From: Rhodonellum sp041748555
Lineage (GTDB): Bacteria > Bacteroidota > Bacteroidia > Cytophagales > Cyclobacteriaceae
NCBI GenBank assembly: GCA_041748555.1
Contig: JBGTDA010000079.1
Span: forward strand, 1 to 38,355
Length of the DNA: 38,355 nucleotides
Direction: 5' to 3'
Shown here: positions 7,630 through 15,213 of the stretch, in pieces
Position numbering within the stretch: position 1 is the first letter of the stretch
Layout of the letters: every line of letters starts with the position of its first letter
Translations under genes and position numbers: made by a program
The notes under the pieces: model-generated
The model's database searches: none
Told to the model about the DNA's origin: nothing
What the model saw: the letters and a program-made list of their open reading frames with translations, nothing else

Positions 7630-7984
7630 GATCAGATAATTCCCAAGAAGAAAATTAATGCGTAAGCAATCTATGCAAATGATTAAATTTTCTCAATTCA
7701 ACGTTCTTCTTATTTTGCTTTTATTAGCACGAATATCCCAAGCGTTTTTTAGCAGGAAATATAAGTGAATTAATCATCGCATGACTCATATAAATAAATT
7801 TAATAGTTTGTTGAAACTGTGTGAGTCATACCTTGACTTGCGGCTTTTCAGTCATATATTTCCAAACTCCCCCATTTCTTTTTTCATGCCAATGTCCTAA
7901 ATTGTAGACATGAATCAGGTTAAAAAAATAGGCTTTTACAGTGCCTTTATCCTTCCGGTTCTTCTGGTTGTGGGATTCCATCTG
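7630..7984. other. Noncoding stretch
   Basis: About 355 bp of AT-rich sequence with no supportable gene. A 36-codon frame starting with MRKQSMQM near 7658 has no family resemblance. An 8-bp inverted pair (ATGACTCA at 7781-7788 and TGAGTCAT at 7822-7829) is present, but its loop is too long and too AT-rich to be convincing as a terminator. The stretch separates the three-gene cassette from a decayed pRiA4b-like gene. Confidence 0.5.
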
Positions 7985-8226
7985 CGTGGAAGCATTCGGA
8001 GCCTGTCTTCCGGAAGGATGTGGGTGGCCCCTGGGGATATGCGGAGTTTTGTGATGCGGTATCCGACACAAAACATCCGCAATACAAGCGTATGCGGGAG
8101 TGGATGGGAATGAATCTAAAAGAAAAGTATGATTTTGAATTTGTAGACCCTTGATGGAATCAATGAGGATTTATCGGATTTTTATGATTCCGAAGACCGG
8201 AATATATCCAGAGAGGATTTTATGTA
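7985..8226 (+). pseudogene. pRiA4b ORF-3-like (TnpR-associated) protein remnant
   Basis: Three frames in succession encode the C-terminal half of a pRiA4b ORF-3 family protein, a group often linked to plasmids and IS1096-type elements. AFGACLPE appears in one frame. After 8016 a second frame gives DVGGPWGYAEFCDAVSDTKH and KRMREWMGMNL through a TGA at 8152. A third frame then gives LDGINEDLSDFYDSED to TAG at 8224-8226. Two frameshifts and a missing N-terminal half show it is dead. It ends 10 bp from the converging batA stop, so it marks the right boundary of the accessory region. Confidence 0.75.
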
Positions 8227-8235
8227 GAAAACACA

Positions 8236-9282
8236 TCAATCCAATAAAAAATTATTGAAGAAAGAGCTCTTTAATGCCATCCAGATAAAGAAAAAGATCA
8301 TACCCCAAAACAGATATGTCCGGTAATAATCCACTGTTTCCTTATACCTGTTTTCAATGATTTCGGCTTTTTCCAAGGTATTGATCTGTTCAAAAATCTG
8401 GTCGAGCGCATTGTCATCCGAAGCACGGAAAAACTGACCATCCCCGATTCTTGAAATTTCCCGCAGGGTAGTCTCATCCAGATAACTCTCGATCATCTGT
8501 GGACGGCCAAAAAAATCCACCCCGTATGGCACCATTCCATCTTTTCCCACAGCAACTGTATAAATCTTGATATCCATGGCTGCAGCCAGTTCGGCGGCAA
8601 AGATAGGATCCACATTTCCCGCATTGCTTTCTCCGTCACTAAGCAGGATCATGACTTTGGAGGCAGATTCTGATTCCCTCATCCTATTGGTGCCTGCTGC
8701 CAACGCACTGCCAATTGCAGTACCCTTGGCATCCATCATGTTGAATGATATTTCCCTGACCAAATCAGTTAGCAAAGCATAATCAGTAGTAAGGGGTGCA
8801 AGTGAATAAGCTTCACCTGAAAAAATGACCATTCCTATTCTGTCTCCGAATCGGCCGTTTATAAATTCCACAGCGGTTTCTTTGGCCGCTTCCAGCCGGT
8901 TGGGTTTGAAATCCTGAAGATCCATGGATTCCGAGATATCCATCACAATCATGATATCGATTCCCTCGGTATATTGTTCCACTCGTTCATTGGTTCGCTG
9001 TGGCCGGGCCAAAGCGATGACGACCATCCACAAAGCCAATAGAAAAAACAACAACGGAATCAACCTCAGATAAGTCCAGGGATTGTTTTTAGATATGTTT
9101 CCAGGCAGGGAAAGCTCCAGAACAGGGTTTTTGAGAAATTTAATAAATTTCCTGAGCAAGAGGATCAGGGGTACTATCCATAGCAGATGCAAAGCCCAAA
9201 GATTTTCCCACTCAAATGTTCTAAAAGTTTCGGGAAGGAACCAATACAAGGAAAAAAAATCAGAAATACTATTTGCTGTCAT
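8236..9282 (-). CDS. batA: BatA-like von Willebrand factor A membrane protein
   Basis: A 348-residue protein with two N-terminal membrane segments (about 31-46 and 72-93), a von Willebrand factor A domain and a C-terminal membrane helix (about 320-340). The MIDAS metal site is visible as DISES (Asp115, Ser117, Ser119), a GTAIGSAL threonine and LLSDGES. BatA-type proteins belong to the Bacteroides aerotolerance set and are thought to support envelope integrity or oxidative stress resistance, though the mechanism is unclear. It is the last gene of a minus-strand trio and overlaps the preceding gene by 14 nt. The usual following batB/batC genes are absent; decayed foreign sequence begins right after the stop. 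Confidence 0.88.
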   Translation of the reverse strand: MTANSISDFFSLYWFLPETFRTFEWENLWALHLLWIVPLILLLRKFIKFLKNPVLELSLPGNISKNNPWTYLRLIPLLFFLLALWMVVIALARPQRTNERVEQYTEGIDIMIVMDISESMDLQDFKPNRLEAAKETAVEFINGRFGDRIGMVIFSGEAYSLAPLTTDYALLTDLVREISFNMMDAKGTAIGSALAAGTNRMRESESASKVMILLSDGESNAGNVDPIFAAELAAAMDIKIYTVAVGKDGMVPYGVDFFGRPQMIESYLDETTLREISRIGDGQFFRASDDNALDQIFEQINTLEKAEIIENRYKETVDYYRTYLFWGMIFFFIWMALKSSFFNNFLLD

Positions 9283-10171
9283 CTTGCGCTACTAATTTTT
9301 GTTGGTAAGAATCATGACAAACCTCTTTGAGATTTTTACAGGCTTCTGCAATGTTTTTTCCATTCCTTCCGGCATATATGATCAACTCTATTTCCCTAAA
9401 ATCATTGATAATGGCTTTGTTTTCAAGGAAATCCGAAATTTCGGAAGTTGTCCACTCCCTGAAAGGTTTGTTTTTAAGATGCTCCATATAGGTTTTCCAC
9501 AATCCCAGAAGTTCATCGGCATGGGCCATATCCGGATGTGCTGCAAAGGCTTTCTCTGCATTTTCCCAACGGCGGAGAAATCTTCGGTATTTTCTCTTTT
9601 CCAGCCACGCAGCCCACATCTTCTGGATTCTGTTACCAAATACAAAAATCAGTACCAAGGCTATTACAGCCAAAATTCCCAGGATGAGAAAAGCCAGAGG
9701 ATAATTGAATTGGGTTTCCAATGGCTGGTATATGTTGTTATCCTCAAACATCAGTTCTTTTGGTATTGGATCAATCATAAGCTTCAGCGCCAGGTTTGCT
9801 TCTTCGGGATAATGGATGATACTGTCATACTTAAGAACTTCATAGACCGGCAAAGAAAATTGCAATACGGGATTTAGGGAAAAGTTGGAAACATAATAAA
9901 CCGCACTGTCCACGGTTACGTCATTTCTTGTTGAGGTGATAAAGGACTTCTTTTCCAAAAAAGCCACATCTTCTCCGAAAGTGTAAGTGGAATCAGGGAA
10001 GATCAAATTGGTGCCTGGGCTATAGCTGGCTTTCAACACATACGCCACCCGTTCACCTAGTTTGGCGGAATCCTGCATAAAGTATCCTTCCACCTTAGGC
10101 GCCTGGGCTTCGGTGATCAAGGGGGAAAACAATAGCAGGATACTGAAGAACATAATGTGATACTTACCCAC
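9269..10171 (-). CDS. BatD-like exported membrane protein of the aerotolerance set
   Basis: A 300-residue protein with an N-terminal signal peptide (about 1-22, ending near TEAQA), a periplasmic beta-rich region, one transmembrane segment near residues 155-177 and a positively charged cytoplasmic tail with KRKYRRFLRRWENAEKAF. This topology, and its position between a DUF58 gene and a BatA gene, match the protein usually found there in Bacteroidota, which is sometimes compared with BatD. Both gene junctions overlap (8 nt upstream, 14 nt downstream), so expression is coupled. No catalytic residues are apparent. A role as scaffold or partner of the two VWA-like proteins is inferred from context. 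Confidence 0.72.
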   Translation of the reverse strand: MGKYHIMFFSILLLFSPLITEAQAPKVEGYFMQDSAKLGERVAYVLKASYSPGTNLIFPDSTYTFGEDVAFLEKKSFITSTRNDVTVDSAVYYVSNFSLNPVLQFSLPVYEVLKYDSIIHYPEEANLALKLMIDPIPKELMFEDNNIYQPLETQFNYPLAFLILGILAVIALVLIFVFGNRIQKMWAAWLEKRKYRRFLRRWENAEKAFAAHPDMAHADELLGLWKTYMEHLKNKPFREWTTSEISDFLENKAIINDFREIELIIYAGRNGKNIAEACKNLKEVCHDSYQQKLVAQDDSK

Positions 10172-11042
10172 GTTTCATGCTTTTATTTCTGTACTTGAAC
10201 ATTTGTATCAATGGCAATACAATATCCTGACTGGTATCTATTGCCAGATAATTGATCTGGTTTTTTTTGCAGACCTCTTTGAGGTGTTCCCTTTCTGTGG
10301 TATAGGTATCGGATATTTTTTTTGAGAAACTGCCGAATGCAGTATTGACCCAGGTGGTTTTTCCTTCTTCTTTATCATAAATAGGAATGATACCCAAAGA
10401 AGGCAACAAAGCTTCTCTGGGATCTGTAAGTTGGATGGCGACAAGATCATGTTTTTCGGCAAGGGCTTTAAACGGTCTTTCGTATCCTTCATCAATAAAA
10501 TCAGATATCACGATGATGATACTCCTTTTTTTGATAAGATTCAGCGCAAAGGTAAACATTTCCCTGAGGTTGGTTTTCAAAGATTTGTTTTGATGACTGA
10601 ATATTCCCTGGATGACTTTCACTCCTTGCTTTGGACCTTTTCCCGGAAGTATGATTTTTTCTTTTTCATCGGAATAGGATATCAATCCAACCTGACTTCC
10701 CTCAAAAATGGCTGCCAAAGTAAGTACCCCGGTAATTTCTTTGCCAAGATCTATCTTTTTCTTTCCGATTTCACCGATATCCTGTGATCCACTGATGTCC
10801 AGCAAAAAATAAACACCTTGGTCTTTATCCTCTTTGAAAGTTTTGACAAAAGTGCCGTGTCCTTTTGCGGATACCTTCCATTCGATGGTCCGTACATCGT
10901 CACCATATTGATATGGTCTCAAATCATCAAATTCCAAACCGGCCCCTTTGAAAATAGATTGATAATCTCCCTGAAGGTGGTTGTTGGCGACCTTTCGGAT
11001 CATAATCTCATACTTTCGGAGCTTTTTTAGTAGTTGGTTCAT
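10164..11042 (-). CDS. DUF58 domain protein
   Basis: A 292-residue soluble protein of the DUF58 family, which has a degenerate von Willebrand A fold. The family signature is clear: GLEFDDLRPYQYGDDVRTIE near residues 36-55, closely followed by WKVSAKGHGTFVKTF, then LLDISGSQD as a MIDAS-like motif and IVISDFIDEGYE further on. DUF58 proteins are normally paired with a MoxR AAA+ ATPase, probably in maturing or inserting envelope complexes. Here no moxR gene is adjacent: this is the first gene of the minus-strand trio, and the upstream neighbour is the divergent DUF4296 gene 103 bp away. It overlaps the next gene by 8 nt. Confidence 0.9.
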   Translation of the reverse strand: MNQLLKKLRKYEIMIRKVANNHLQGDYQSIFKGAGLEFDDLRPYQYGDDVRTIEWKVSAKGHGTFVKTFKEDKDQGVYFLLDISGSQDIGEIGKKKIDLGKEITGVLTLAAIFEGSQVGLISYSDEKEKIILPGKGPKQGVKVIQGIFSHQNKSLKTNLREMFTFALNLIKKRSIIIVISDFIDEGYERPFKALAEKHDLVAIQLTDPREALLPSLGIIPIYDKEEGKTTWVNTAFGSFSKKISDTYTTEREHLKEVCKKNQINYLAIDTSQDIVLPLIQMFKYRNKSMKRG

Positions 11043-11108
11043 GTACTGATTTTGAGAAGCCTAATTTAGCAGACAATGTTGAATAATAAAACGAGTAATA
11101 CACGGGGC

Positions 11109-11141
11109 TTGGCTATCTTTTCTTAGAATTCGCTAATTTTG
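11109..11141 (+). promoter_or_regulatory. Bacteroidota-type promoter for DUF4296-mutS2
   Basis: TAATTTTG at 11134-11141 is a perfect match to the TAnnTTTG -7 element. A weaker -33 element, TTGG at 11109-11112, lies 21 bp upstream. The -7 box ends only 4 bp before the GTG start at 11146, implying a leaderless or near-leaderless transcript. Confidence 0.55.
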
Positions 11142-11145
11142 CAAC

Positions 11146-11484
11146 GTGAAAAAAGTATATATAATATTTCTCCTGCTGATATTCATCTCAGGCTGCGGCA
11201 ATGATGCTCCACCCAAAGGAATTCTCGGCGAGGATAAAATGGTGGAAATTTTAATTGACATCCATATGACAGAAGGTTTGGTGGCCTCTTTTCCTATTCC
11301 TTACGATTCTTCCAGAAATCTGTATCCATATATGGAAAAGCAGGTATTTGAAAAACATGAAATTCCTGACAGCGTTTTCATCCGGAGTCTTCAATATTAT
11401 CTTATGGACCCCAAAAAGATGGATAAATTATATTCCCGAACCATTGATTCCTTAAATGTGTATGAAAAAGTAGGAGAACAATAA
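11146..11484 (+). CDS. DUF4296 lipoprotein
   Basis: A 112-residue protein beginning at a GTG. It has a type II signal peptide (KKVYIIFLLLIFISGC) with the lipidated cysteine at about residue 17, followed by an acidic ND that favours retention beyond the inner membrane. The mature part contains MVEILIDIHMTEGL and then a YMEKQVFEKH helix, the hallmark of DUF4296, a helical lipoprotein domain largely restricted to Bacteroidota. No enzymatic role is known to me. It lies 3 bp upstream of mutS2 and probably shares its promoter. No ATG occurs before the lipobox, so the GTG start is well supported. Confidence 0.85.
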   Translation: MKKVYIIFLLLIFISGCGNDAPPKGILGEDKMVEILIDIHMTEGLVASFPIPYDSSRNLYPYMEKQVFEKHEIPDSVFIRSLQYYLMDPKKMDKLYSRTIDSLNVYEKVGEQ

Positions 11485-11487
11485 TAC

Positions 11488-13875
11488 ATGATGCTTTACC
11501 CCCACAATCTGGAAGAAAAAATAAATTTTTCCAAAATCAAAGAATTGATCAAAGCCGAATGCAGCAGTTCACTGGGAGTGGATTTTGTCAACAAGATGAA
11601 TTATTCCAGTGACATCAGGCTGGTCACCAAGCTATTGGATCAAACCGAAGAATTCAGGAGAATATTGGTTTCCGGTGAGAATTTCCCCTCTTCCAATTAC
11701 ACCAATATTTATCCATATCTGGAAAAAGCCAAGATTGAAGGCACCTTTTTATATGAGGAGGATTTTCACGAAATCAAACTTGCTCTTTTCACACTGAAAG
11801 GATGTGTGGATTTTTTCAATAAATATGCTGAAGATTATCCTAATCTTTTTCAGCTGCTGGGCTTGGTAAATCTGGATCATTCGCTACTGAAAGCCATTGA
11901 GCGGGTGATTGATGAAAAAGGAAAAATCCGCAACAATGCCTCCAAAGAACTTTCCCTGATCAGAGGGCAGATAATTTATGAAGAAAGCCGCATCAGAAAA
12001 GTGATGGACCGAATTTTCAGGGAAGCCCGTGCAAAAGGCCTGACCCCGGAAGATGCTTCTGTGACGATCAGAGGCGGCAGGATGGTAATACCTGTTTTGG
12101 CAGAAAACAAAAGGAAGATTAAAGGCTTTATTCACGACGAGTCAGCCACCGGGCAGACTGTTTTCCTGGAGCCTGCAGAGGTATTGGATATCAATAATGA
12201 GCTGAAAGATCTCGAGTACATGGAAAGACGGGAGATTCAGAAGATTCTCACACAGCTGACCGATACCCTAAGACCGGTTATTCCGGAACTCAGGAGCGCT
12301 TTTCATTTCTTGGGAATGGTGGACTTCATCAGAGCCAAGGCCAAATTTGCCGTGAAAACCAATTCCAACAGACCTGTCCTGGAAAAAAACCGGTTGATCG
12401 AATGGTACGATGCCCGGCATCCCCTGCTGGAATTTGCCCTGAAGCAACAGAATAAAAAAATTGTCCCTTTAAATTTCCAACTGGATCACAACAGAAGATT
12501 GCTGGTCATCTCCGGCCCCAATGCAGGAGGTAAATCCGTGACCTTGAAGACTGTGGCCATCATTCAATATATGTTGCAATGTGGTTTGTTGATTCCTGTG
12601 GATTCTCACTCCAAGTGTTCTTTGTTCGACAATTTCTTTATAGATATAGGGGATGAGCAGAATATAGAAAATGACCTGAGTACCTACAGCTCGCATTTGA
12701 TGAGTATGAAATACTTCAGCCGGTTTGCGGACAAAAAGACCATTTTGTTCATTGATGAATTCGGAACAGGTACTGAGCCCCTGTTCGGGGGTGCAATAGC
12801 CGAAGCGATCCTGCTGGAACTGAACAAACTTGGTGCTTATGGTATCATCACCACCCACTATGGGAACCTTAAACAGATAGCTTCCAAGAATCAGGGCCTT
12901 GTCAATGGGGCGATGCGGTATGATGTTGATAAACTGGAACCGATTTACCAACTGGAAATCGGGAAGCCAGGAAGTTCCTTTGCATTGGAAATTGCCTCCA
13001 AGATCGGAATACCAAAAAGTATCATTGCTTATGCCAAAGAAAACATAGGTGAAGATCGGGTAAAATATGACCGGATGCTCAATAAACTGGAAAACGAAAA
13101 GACCAAATATGAGCAGCTTGTAGCGGAATTGCAGAAAAAGGAGCGGATTGTTCAGCAGCGGATGACCGAATACAATCAGCTTAAAGAAACCATCGACAAC
13201 AACAAAAAGCAATATATCCAGCAAGCCAAGTCAGAAGCCAAAACTTTGCTGGATGATGTCAACAAGAAAATCGAAGCCACTATCCGGAGTATAAAAGAGA
13301 ACAAAGCAGATAAGGAAATTACCAAAAAGGCGAGGGTGGAGCTTGAGGAGCTGAAGGCAAAGGTGAAACCCGACAAAACTGTGGTCGCGGCTCCCGAAAT
13401 AAAGGTGATCGGTGGAGAGATAGTAGTAGGGGATTTTGTTCGGTTAAGAGATAATGGTGCAGTTGCGGAGGTTTTGGCTTTGAAAAACAAGGAAGTGGAA
13501 GTCAGCATCGGCGAACTGAAATCGACTGTGAAGAGGAGCCGGTTGGAGAAGATTTCCAACACCGGAATGAAAAAGGAAAAGAAGGCAGTTGCAAGACGGA
13601 CGGGTTATGATACCAACGCCAAGATGATGGAATTTTCTCCTAATCTTGATCTCAGAGGAAAAAGGGGGGAAGAAATATTACCCTTCATTCAGAACTTTAT
13701 AGATGAAGGCTTTATGCTGGGCATGAAAGACCTCAGGATTGTCCATGGAAAAGGGGATGGGATATTAAAAGAAATCACCCGTAACCTGCTGCGGAATATG
13801 AACCAGGTGGGCAGAATGGAAGATGAACATGCTGATAGAGGGGGTGCCGGTGTTACCCTGATAACGTTGAAATAA
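11488..13875 (+). CDS. mutS2: MutS2 family ATPase with C-terminal Smr domain
   Basis: A 795-residue MutS2. The N-terminal half carries the MutS core and clamp region. The ATPase has Walker A GPNAGGKS near 343-350 and Walker B ILFIDEFGTGTEP about 85 residues later, with an STYSSHL segment between. A long charged coiled coil (about 530-640) follows. The Smr nuclease-like domain ends the protein with LDLRGKRGEE and IVHGKGDGILKEI. MutS2 proteins act against homologous recombination and, in some bacteria, split collided ribosomes; they are not mismatch repair proteins. Length is normal and all domains are intact. Two ATG codons (11488 and 11491) are possible starts. Confidence 0.95.
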   Translation: MMLYPHNLEEKINFSKIKELIKAECSSSLGVDFVNKMNYSSDIRLVTKLLDQTEEFRRILVSGENFPSSNYTNIYPYLEKAKIEGTFLYEEDFHEIKLALFTLKGCVDFFNKYAEDYPNLFQLLGLVNLDHSLLKAIERVIDEKGKIRNNASKELSLIRGQIIYEESRIRKVMDRIFREARAKGLTPEDASVTIRGGRMVIPVLAENKRKIKGFIHDESATGQTVFLEPAEVLDINNELKDLEYMERREIQKILTQLTDTLRPVIPELRSAFHFLGMVDFIRAKAKFAVKTNSNRPVLEKNRLIEWYDARHPLLEFALKQQNKKIVPLNFQLDHNRRLLVISGPNAGGKSVTLKTVAIIQYMLQCGLLIPVDSHSKCSLFDNFFIDIGDEQNIENDLSTYSSHLMSMKYFSRFADKKTILFIDEFGTGTEPLFGGAIAEAILLELNKLGAYGIITTHYGNLKQIASKNQGLVNGAMRYDVDKLEPIYQLEIGKPGSSFALEIASKIGIPKSIIAYAKENIGEDRVKYDRMLNKLENEKTKYEQLVAELQKKERIVQQRMTEYNQLKETIDNNKKQYIQQAKSEAKTLLDDVNKKIEATIRSIKENKADKEITKKARVELEELKAKVKPDKTVVAAPEIKVIGGEIVVGDFVRLRDNGAVAEVLALKNKEVEVSIGELKSTVKRSRLEKISNTGMKKEKKAVARRTGYDTNAKMMEFSPNLDLRGKRGEEILPFIQNFIDEGFMLGMKDLRIVHGKGDGILKEITRNLLRNMNQVGRMEDEHADRGGAGVTLITLK

Positions 13876-14029
13876 AATGGTCTAAGGCCTGAACTGATCC
13901 AAACTAAAAAAATGAAGTCAAAAGAATAGTTTCCCGCCAAGCCGCAAAAACACAAAGTTTTTTCTTTAGATTCTATTCATACTTTAGGGAATGCTTCTAC
14001 TTCTGTGCCTTTTGATGAGGCCTTGTATT
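13876..14029. other. Noncoding decay zone after mutS2
   Basis: About 150 bp with no gene. A stretch near 13932-13962 (CCCGCCAAGCCGCAAAAACA and an A/T-rich tail) resembles the degenerate GCxAAG-type intergenic repeats seen in many Bacteroidota genomes. No terminator hairpin was found directly after mutS2. Confidence 0.35.
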
Positions 14030-14252
14030 AAAGGAAGTTTAACACAACTGATTATCAATTGATTAAAAAGCCTCAAGTCTTCAATTGTTTGGCAATCATC
14101 TTTTTGTTTATGACAGAGGAACGGGCTATCAATATAAAGTTATTGATGTTTCAAACGATCAATTAATTGGGCAATTTGGAAAAAACGGAGAAGGTCCCTG
14201 TGAAGTGACTTTTCCGATTAGTTTGAACTGGATAGATGAGGATCGAAATTAG
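14030..14252 (+). pseudogene. BF3164-type six-bladed beta-propeller lipoprotein fragment
   Basis: One frame gives DYQLIKKPQVF near 14051. A second frame from about 14094 reads NHLFVYDRGTGYQYKVID and then GQFGKNGEGP, ending at TAG near 14250. The blade pattern VYDRGTG...IDVSN followed by FGKxGEGP is typical of BF3164/TolB-like six-bladed propeller lipoproteins of Bacteroidota. Only one or two blades survive, with a frameshift and no start or signal peptide. An intact-looking relative starts at 37991 in this window, with a similar PRGEGPQE segment. Confidence 0.65.
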
Positions 14253-14272
14253 CCCTGACATCTTAAAAAACA

Positions 14273-14455
14273 ATGGCAAATACATACACACAAAATATGT
14301 ACAATTTGAATTACATATCGATAATGTGGTGAAATATGTTTTAAACCAATCCCAACATCATAAAAAAGCAATCATTCCGGGACGAATACATGTCACTACT
14401 CAAAAAATTTGAAATTGACTATGACGCAGAATATCTATTTGAACGGTACGGTTGA
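14273..14455 (+). pseudogene. IS200/RAYT-type transposase remnant with large internal deletion
   Basis: It starts like Bacteroidota IS200 TnpA (MANTYTQ at the ATG at 14273) but jumps within a few codons to the C-terminal part: DNVVKYVLNQSQHHKKA in one frame, then FRDEYMSLLKKFEIDYDAEY with LFERYG in another, ending at TGA 14453-14455. The HUH motif, most of the catalytic core and the usual spacing are missing (intact proteins have about 150 residues), so it cannot be active. Two short palindromes of REP type follow directly, as expected for this transposase group. Confidence 0.75.
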
Positions 14456-14465
14456 GAGAGAGATT

Positions 14466-14533
14466 TCAGGGCTACGCCCCTCATCAATATGCATTGTACT
14501 TATTGCTAAGAAGACATCAGGGCTAACGCCCCT
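14466..14533. repeat. Pair of REP-like palindromes
   Basis: TCAGGGCTACGCCCCT (14466-14481) and TCAGGGCTAACGCCCCT (14517-14533) are two near-identical GC-rich hairpins with 5-bp stems and 3-5-nt loops, 35 bp apart and in the same orientation. They lie just past the transposase remnant. Such palindromes are the usual substrates of REP-associated tyrosine transposases. Confidence 0.6.
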
Positions 14534-14628
14534 TATTTGTACCTACCATACCTGTTGCTTCCAAATTCCTTTTGAAAGCCCCAAACAAAACAAGCCCTTA
14601 TTTGACCTACCATACCTATAAGGGTAGG
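14528..14628. repeat. Near-direct repeat and terminal hairpin beside the IS200 remnant
   Basis: A 24-26 bp unit at 14528-14553 recurs at 14594-14617, differing mainly by one C and one T. Both contain CTTATTTG and ACCTACCATACCT. The second copy continues into an inverted pair CCTACC (14606-14611) / GGTAGG (14623-14628). This could be the right end of the dead element or a decayed REP cluster. Confidence 0.45.
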
Positions 14629-14671
14629 GAGTAGATTTTGTTGAATAGACTCCTCAATTATTGTTTTACTT

Positions 14672-15160
14672 TTATTTACGCTTCAACCTAAAGACATACG
14701 ATCCGGCAACAGCACCATTTGGAAGCGTCCTGCCACTTGGGACCACAATATTGAAATTCAGCGTCAGATCATTGCCGGATCTTGTGTAGGAGATTTCTCT
14801 TCCTGAAGCCGGCTTTGTTCCGGCAAGCTGAATTATATCCAGATCGTCCCCTACAAAAGACCAGTTCCCGCTGTTGTCGAAAAGATCATTGCTGTTTTCT
14901 GTAGTATAAGTTTTACTGTTGGCGTTTCCGGAGAAACGGATTTCAAAATCACTGTAAATATTCGTTTCAGCTCTTCCGTCCCTGGTAACGCTACCACCGT
15001 TTGCTACTGTCCAGGTAAGGGAAGATTCACCGGCGAGGTCTTCTATGGCCAGTTGCTCCGGGGTTTTCACAGGAGTAGGTTCTTCTTTTTTGTTTTTACA
15101 GGAGGATATAGATAGGCCAAGGGCGATCAATATTGTCAGACCAAAAATAAACTTTTGCAT
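14672..15160 (-). CDS. Hypothetical lipoprotein
   Basis: A 162-residue protein with a lipoprotein signal peptide (about residues 1-20, lipobox SISSC with Cys21) followed by a charged KNKKEEPTPVKTPEQ linker. The mature part (about 45-162) is rich in beta-strand patterns, with LTWTVANGGSVTRDGR, a central FDNSGNWSFVGDDLD and a terminal YVFRLKR, reminiscent of a small lipocalin-like barrel. I recognise no family with certainty. It is the last gene on the minus strand after the ABC ATPase. A promoter-like sequence immediately upstream suggests it can be transcribed separately. Confidence 0.75.
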   Translation of the reverse strand: MQKFIFGLTILIALGLSISSCKNKKEEPTPVKTPEQLAIEDLAGESSLTWTVANGGSVTRDGRAETNIYSDFEIRFSGNANSKTYTTENSNDLFDNSGNWSFVGDDLDIIQLAGTKPASGREISYTRSGNDLTLNFNIVVPSGRTLPNGAVAGSYVFRLKRK

Positions 15161-15183
15161 GAACTGGGATTTTTATAACAACG

Positions 15184-15213
15184 TAAAATTAAACATTAGA
15201 CGGAATTATCAAA
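15184..15213 (-). promoter_or_regulatory. Promoter candidate for the lipoprotein gene
   Basis: On the minus strand, TTTG (plus positions 15210-15213) is followed after 18 bp by TAATTTTA (15184-15191). This differs from the Bacteroidota TTTG-N19-TAnnTTTG form only in the last base. It lies 24 bp upstream of the lipoprotein start and partly overlaps the end of the ABC ATPase gene. Confidence 0.45.

Noticed and set aside
7658..7768. Small frame beginning MRKQSMQM
   Set aside because: 36 codons, no ribosome-binding context and no match to a known peptide type, in a decaying intergenic region.
7781..7829. Inverted repeat ATGACTCA/TGAGTCAT
   Set aside because: The 8-bp arms are separated by 33 nt of AT-rich sequence with no T-tract or palindromic operator context; chance is likely.
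6446..8230. Possible CRISPR-Cas locus suggested by the Cas9-like motif
   Set aside because: No direct repeats with regular spacers, no cas1/cas2, no HNH or bridge helix sequence were seen on either strand.
12469..13224. 251-residue frame antisense to mutS2
   Set aside because: Long but fully inside mutS2 on the other strand; mutS2 has every expected motif and the antisense product resembles nothing.
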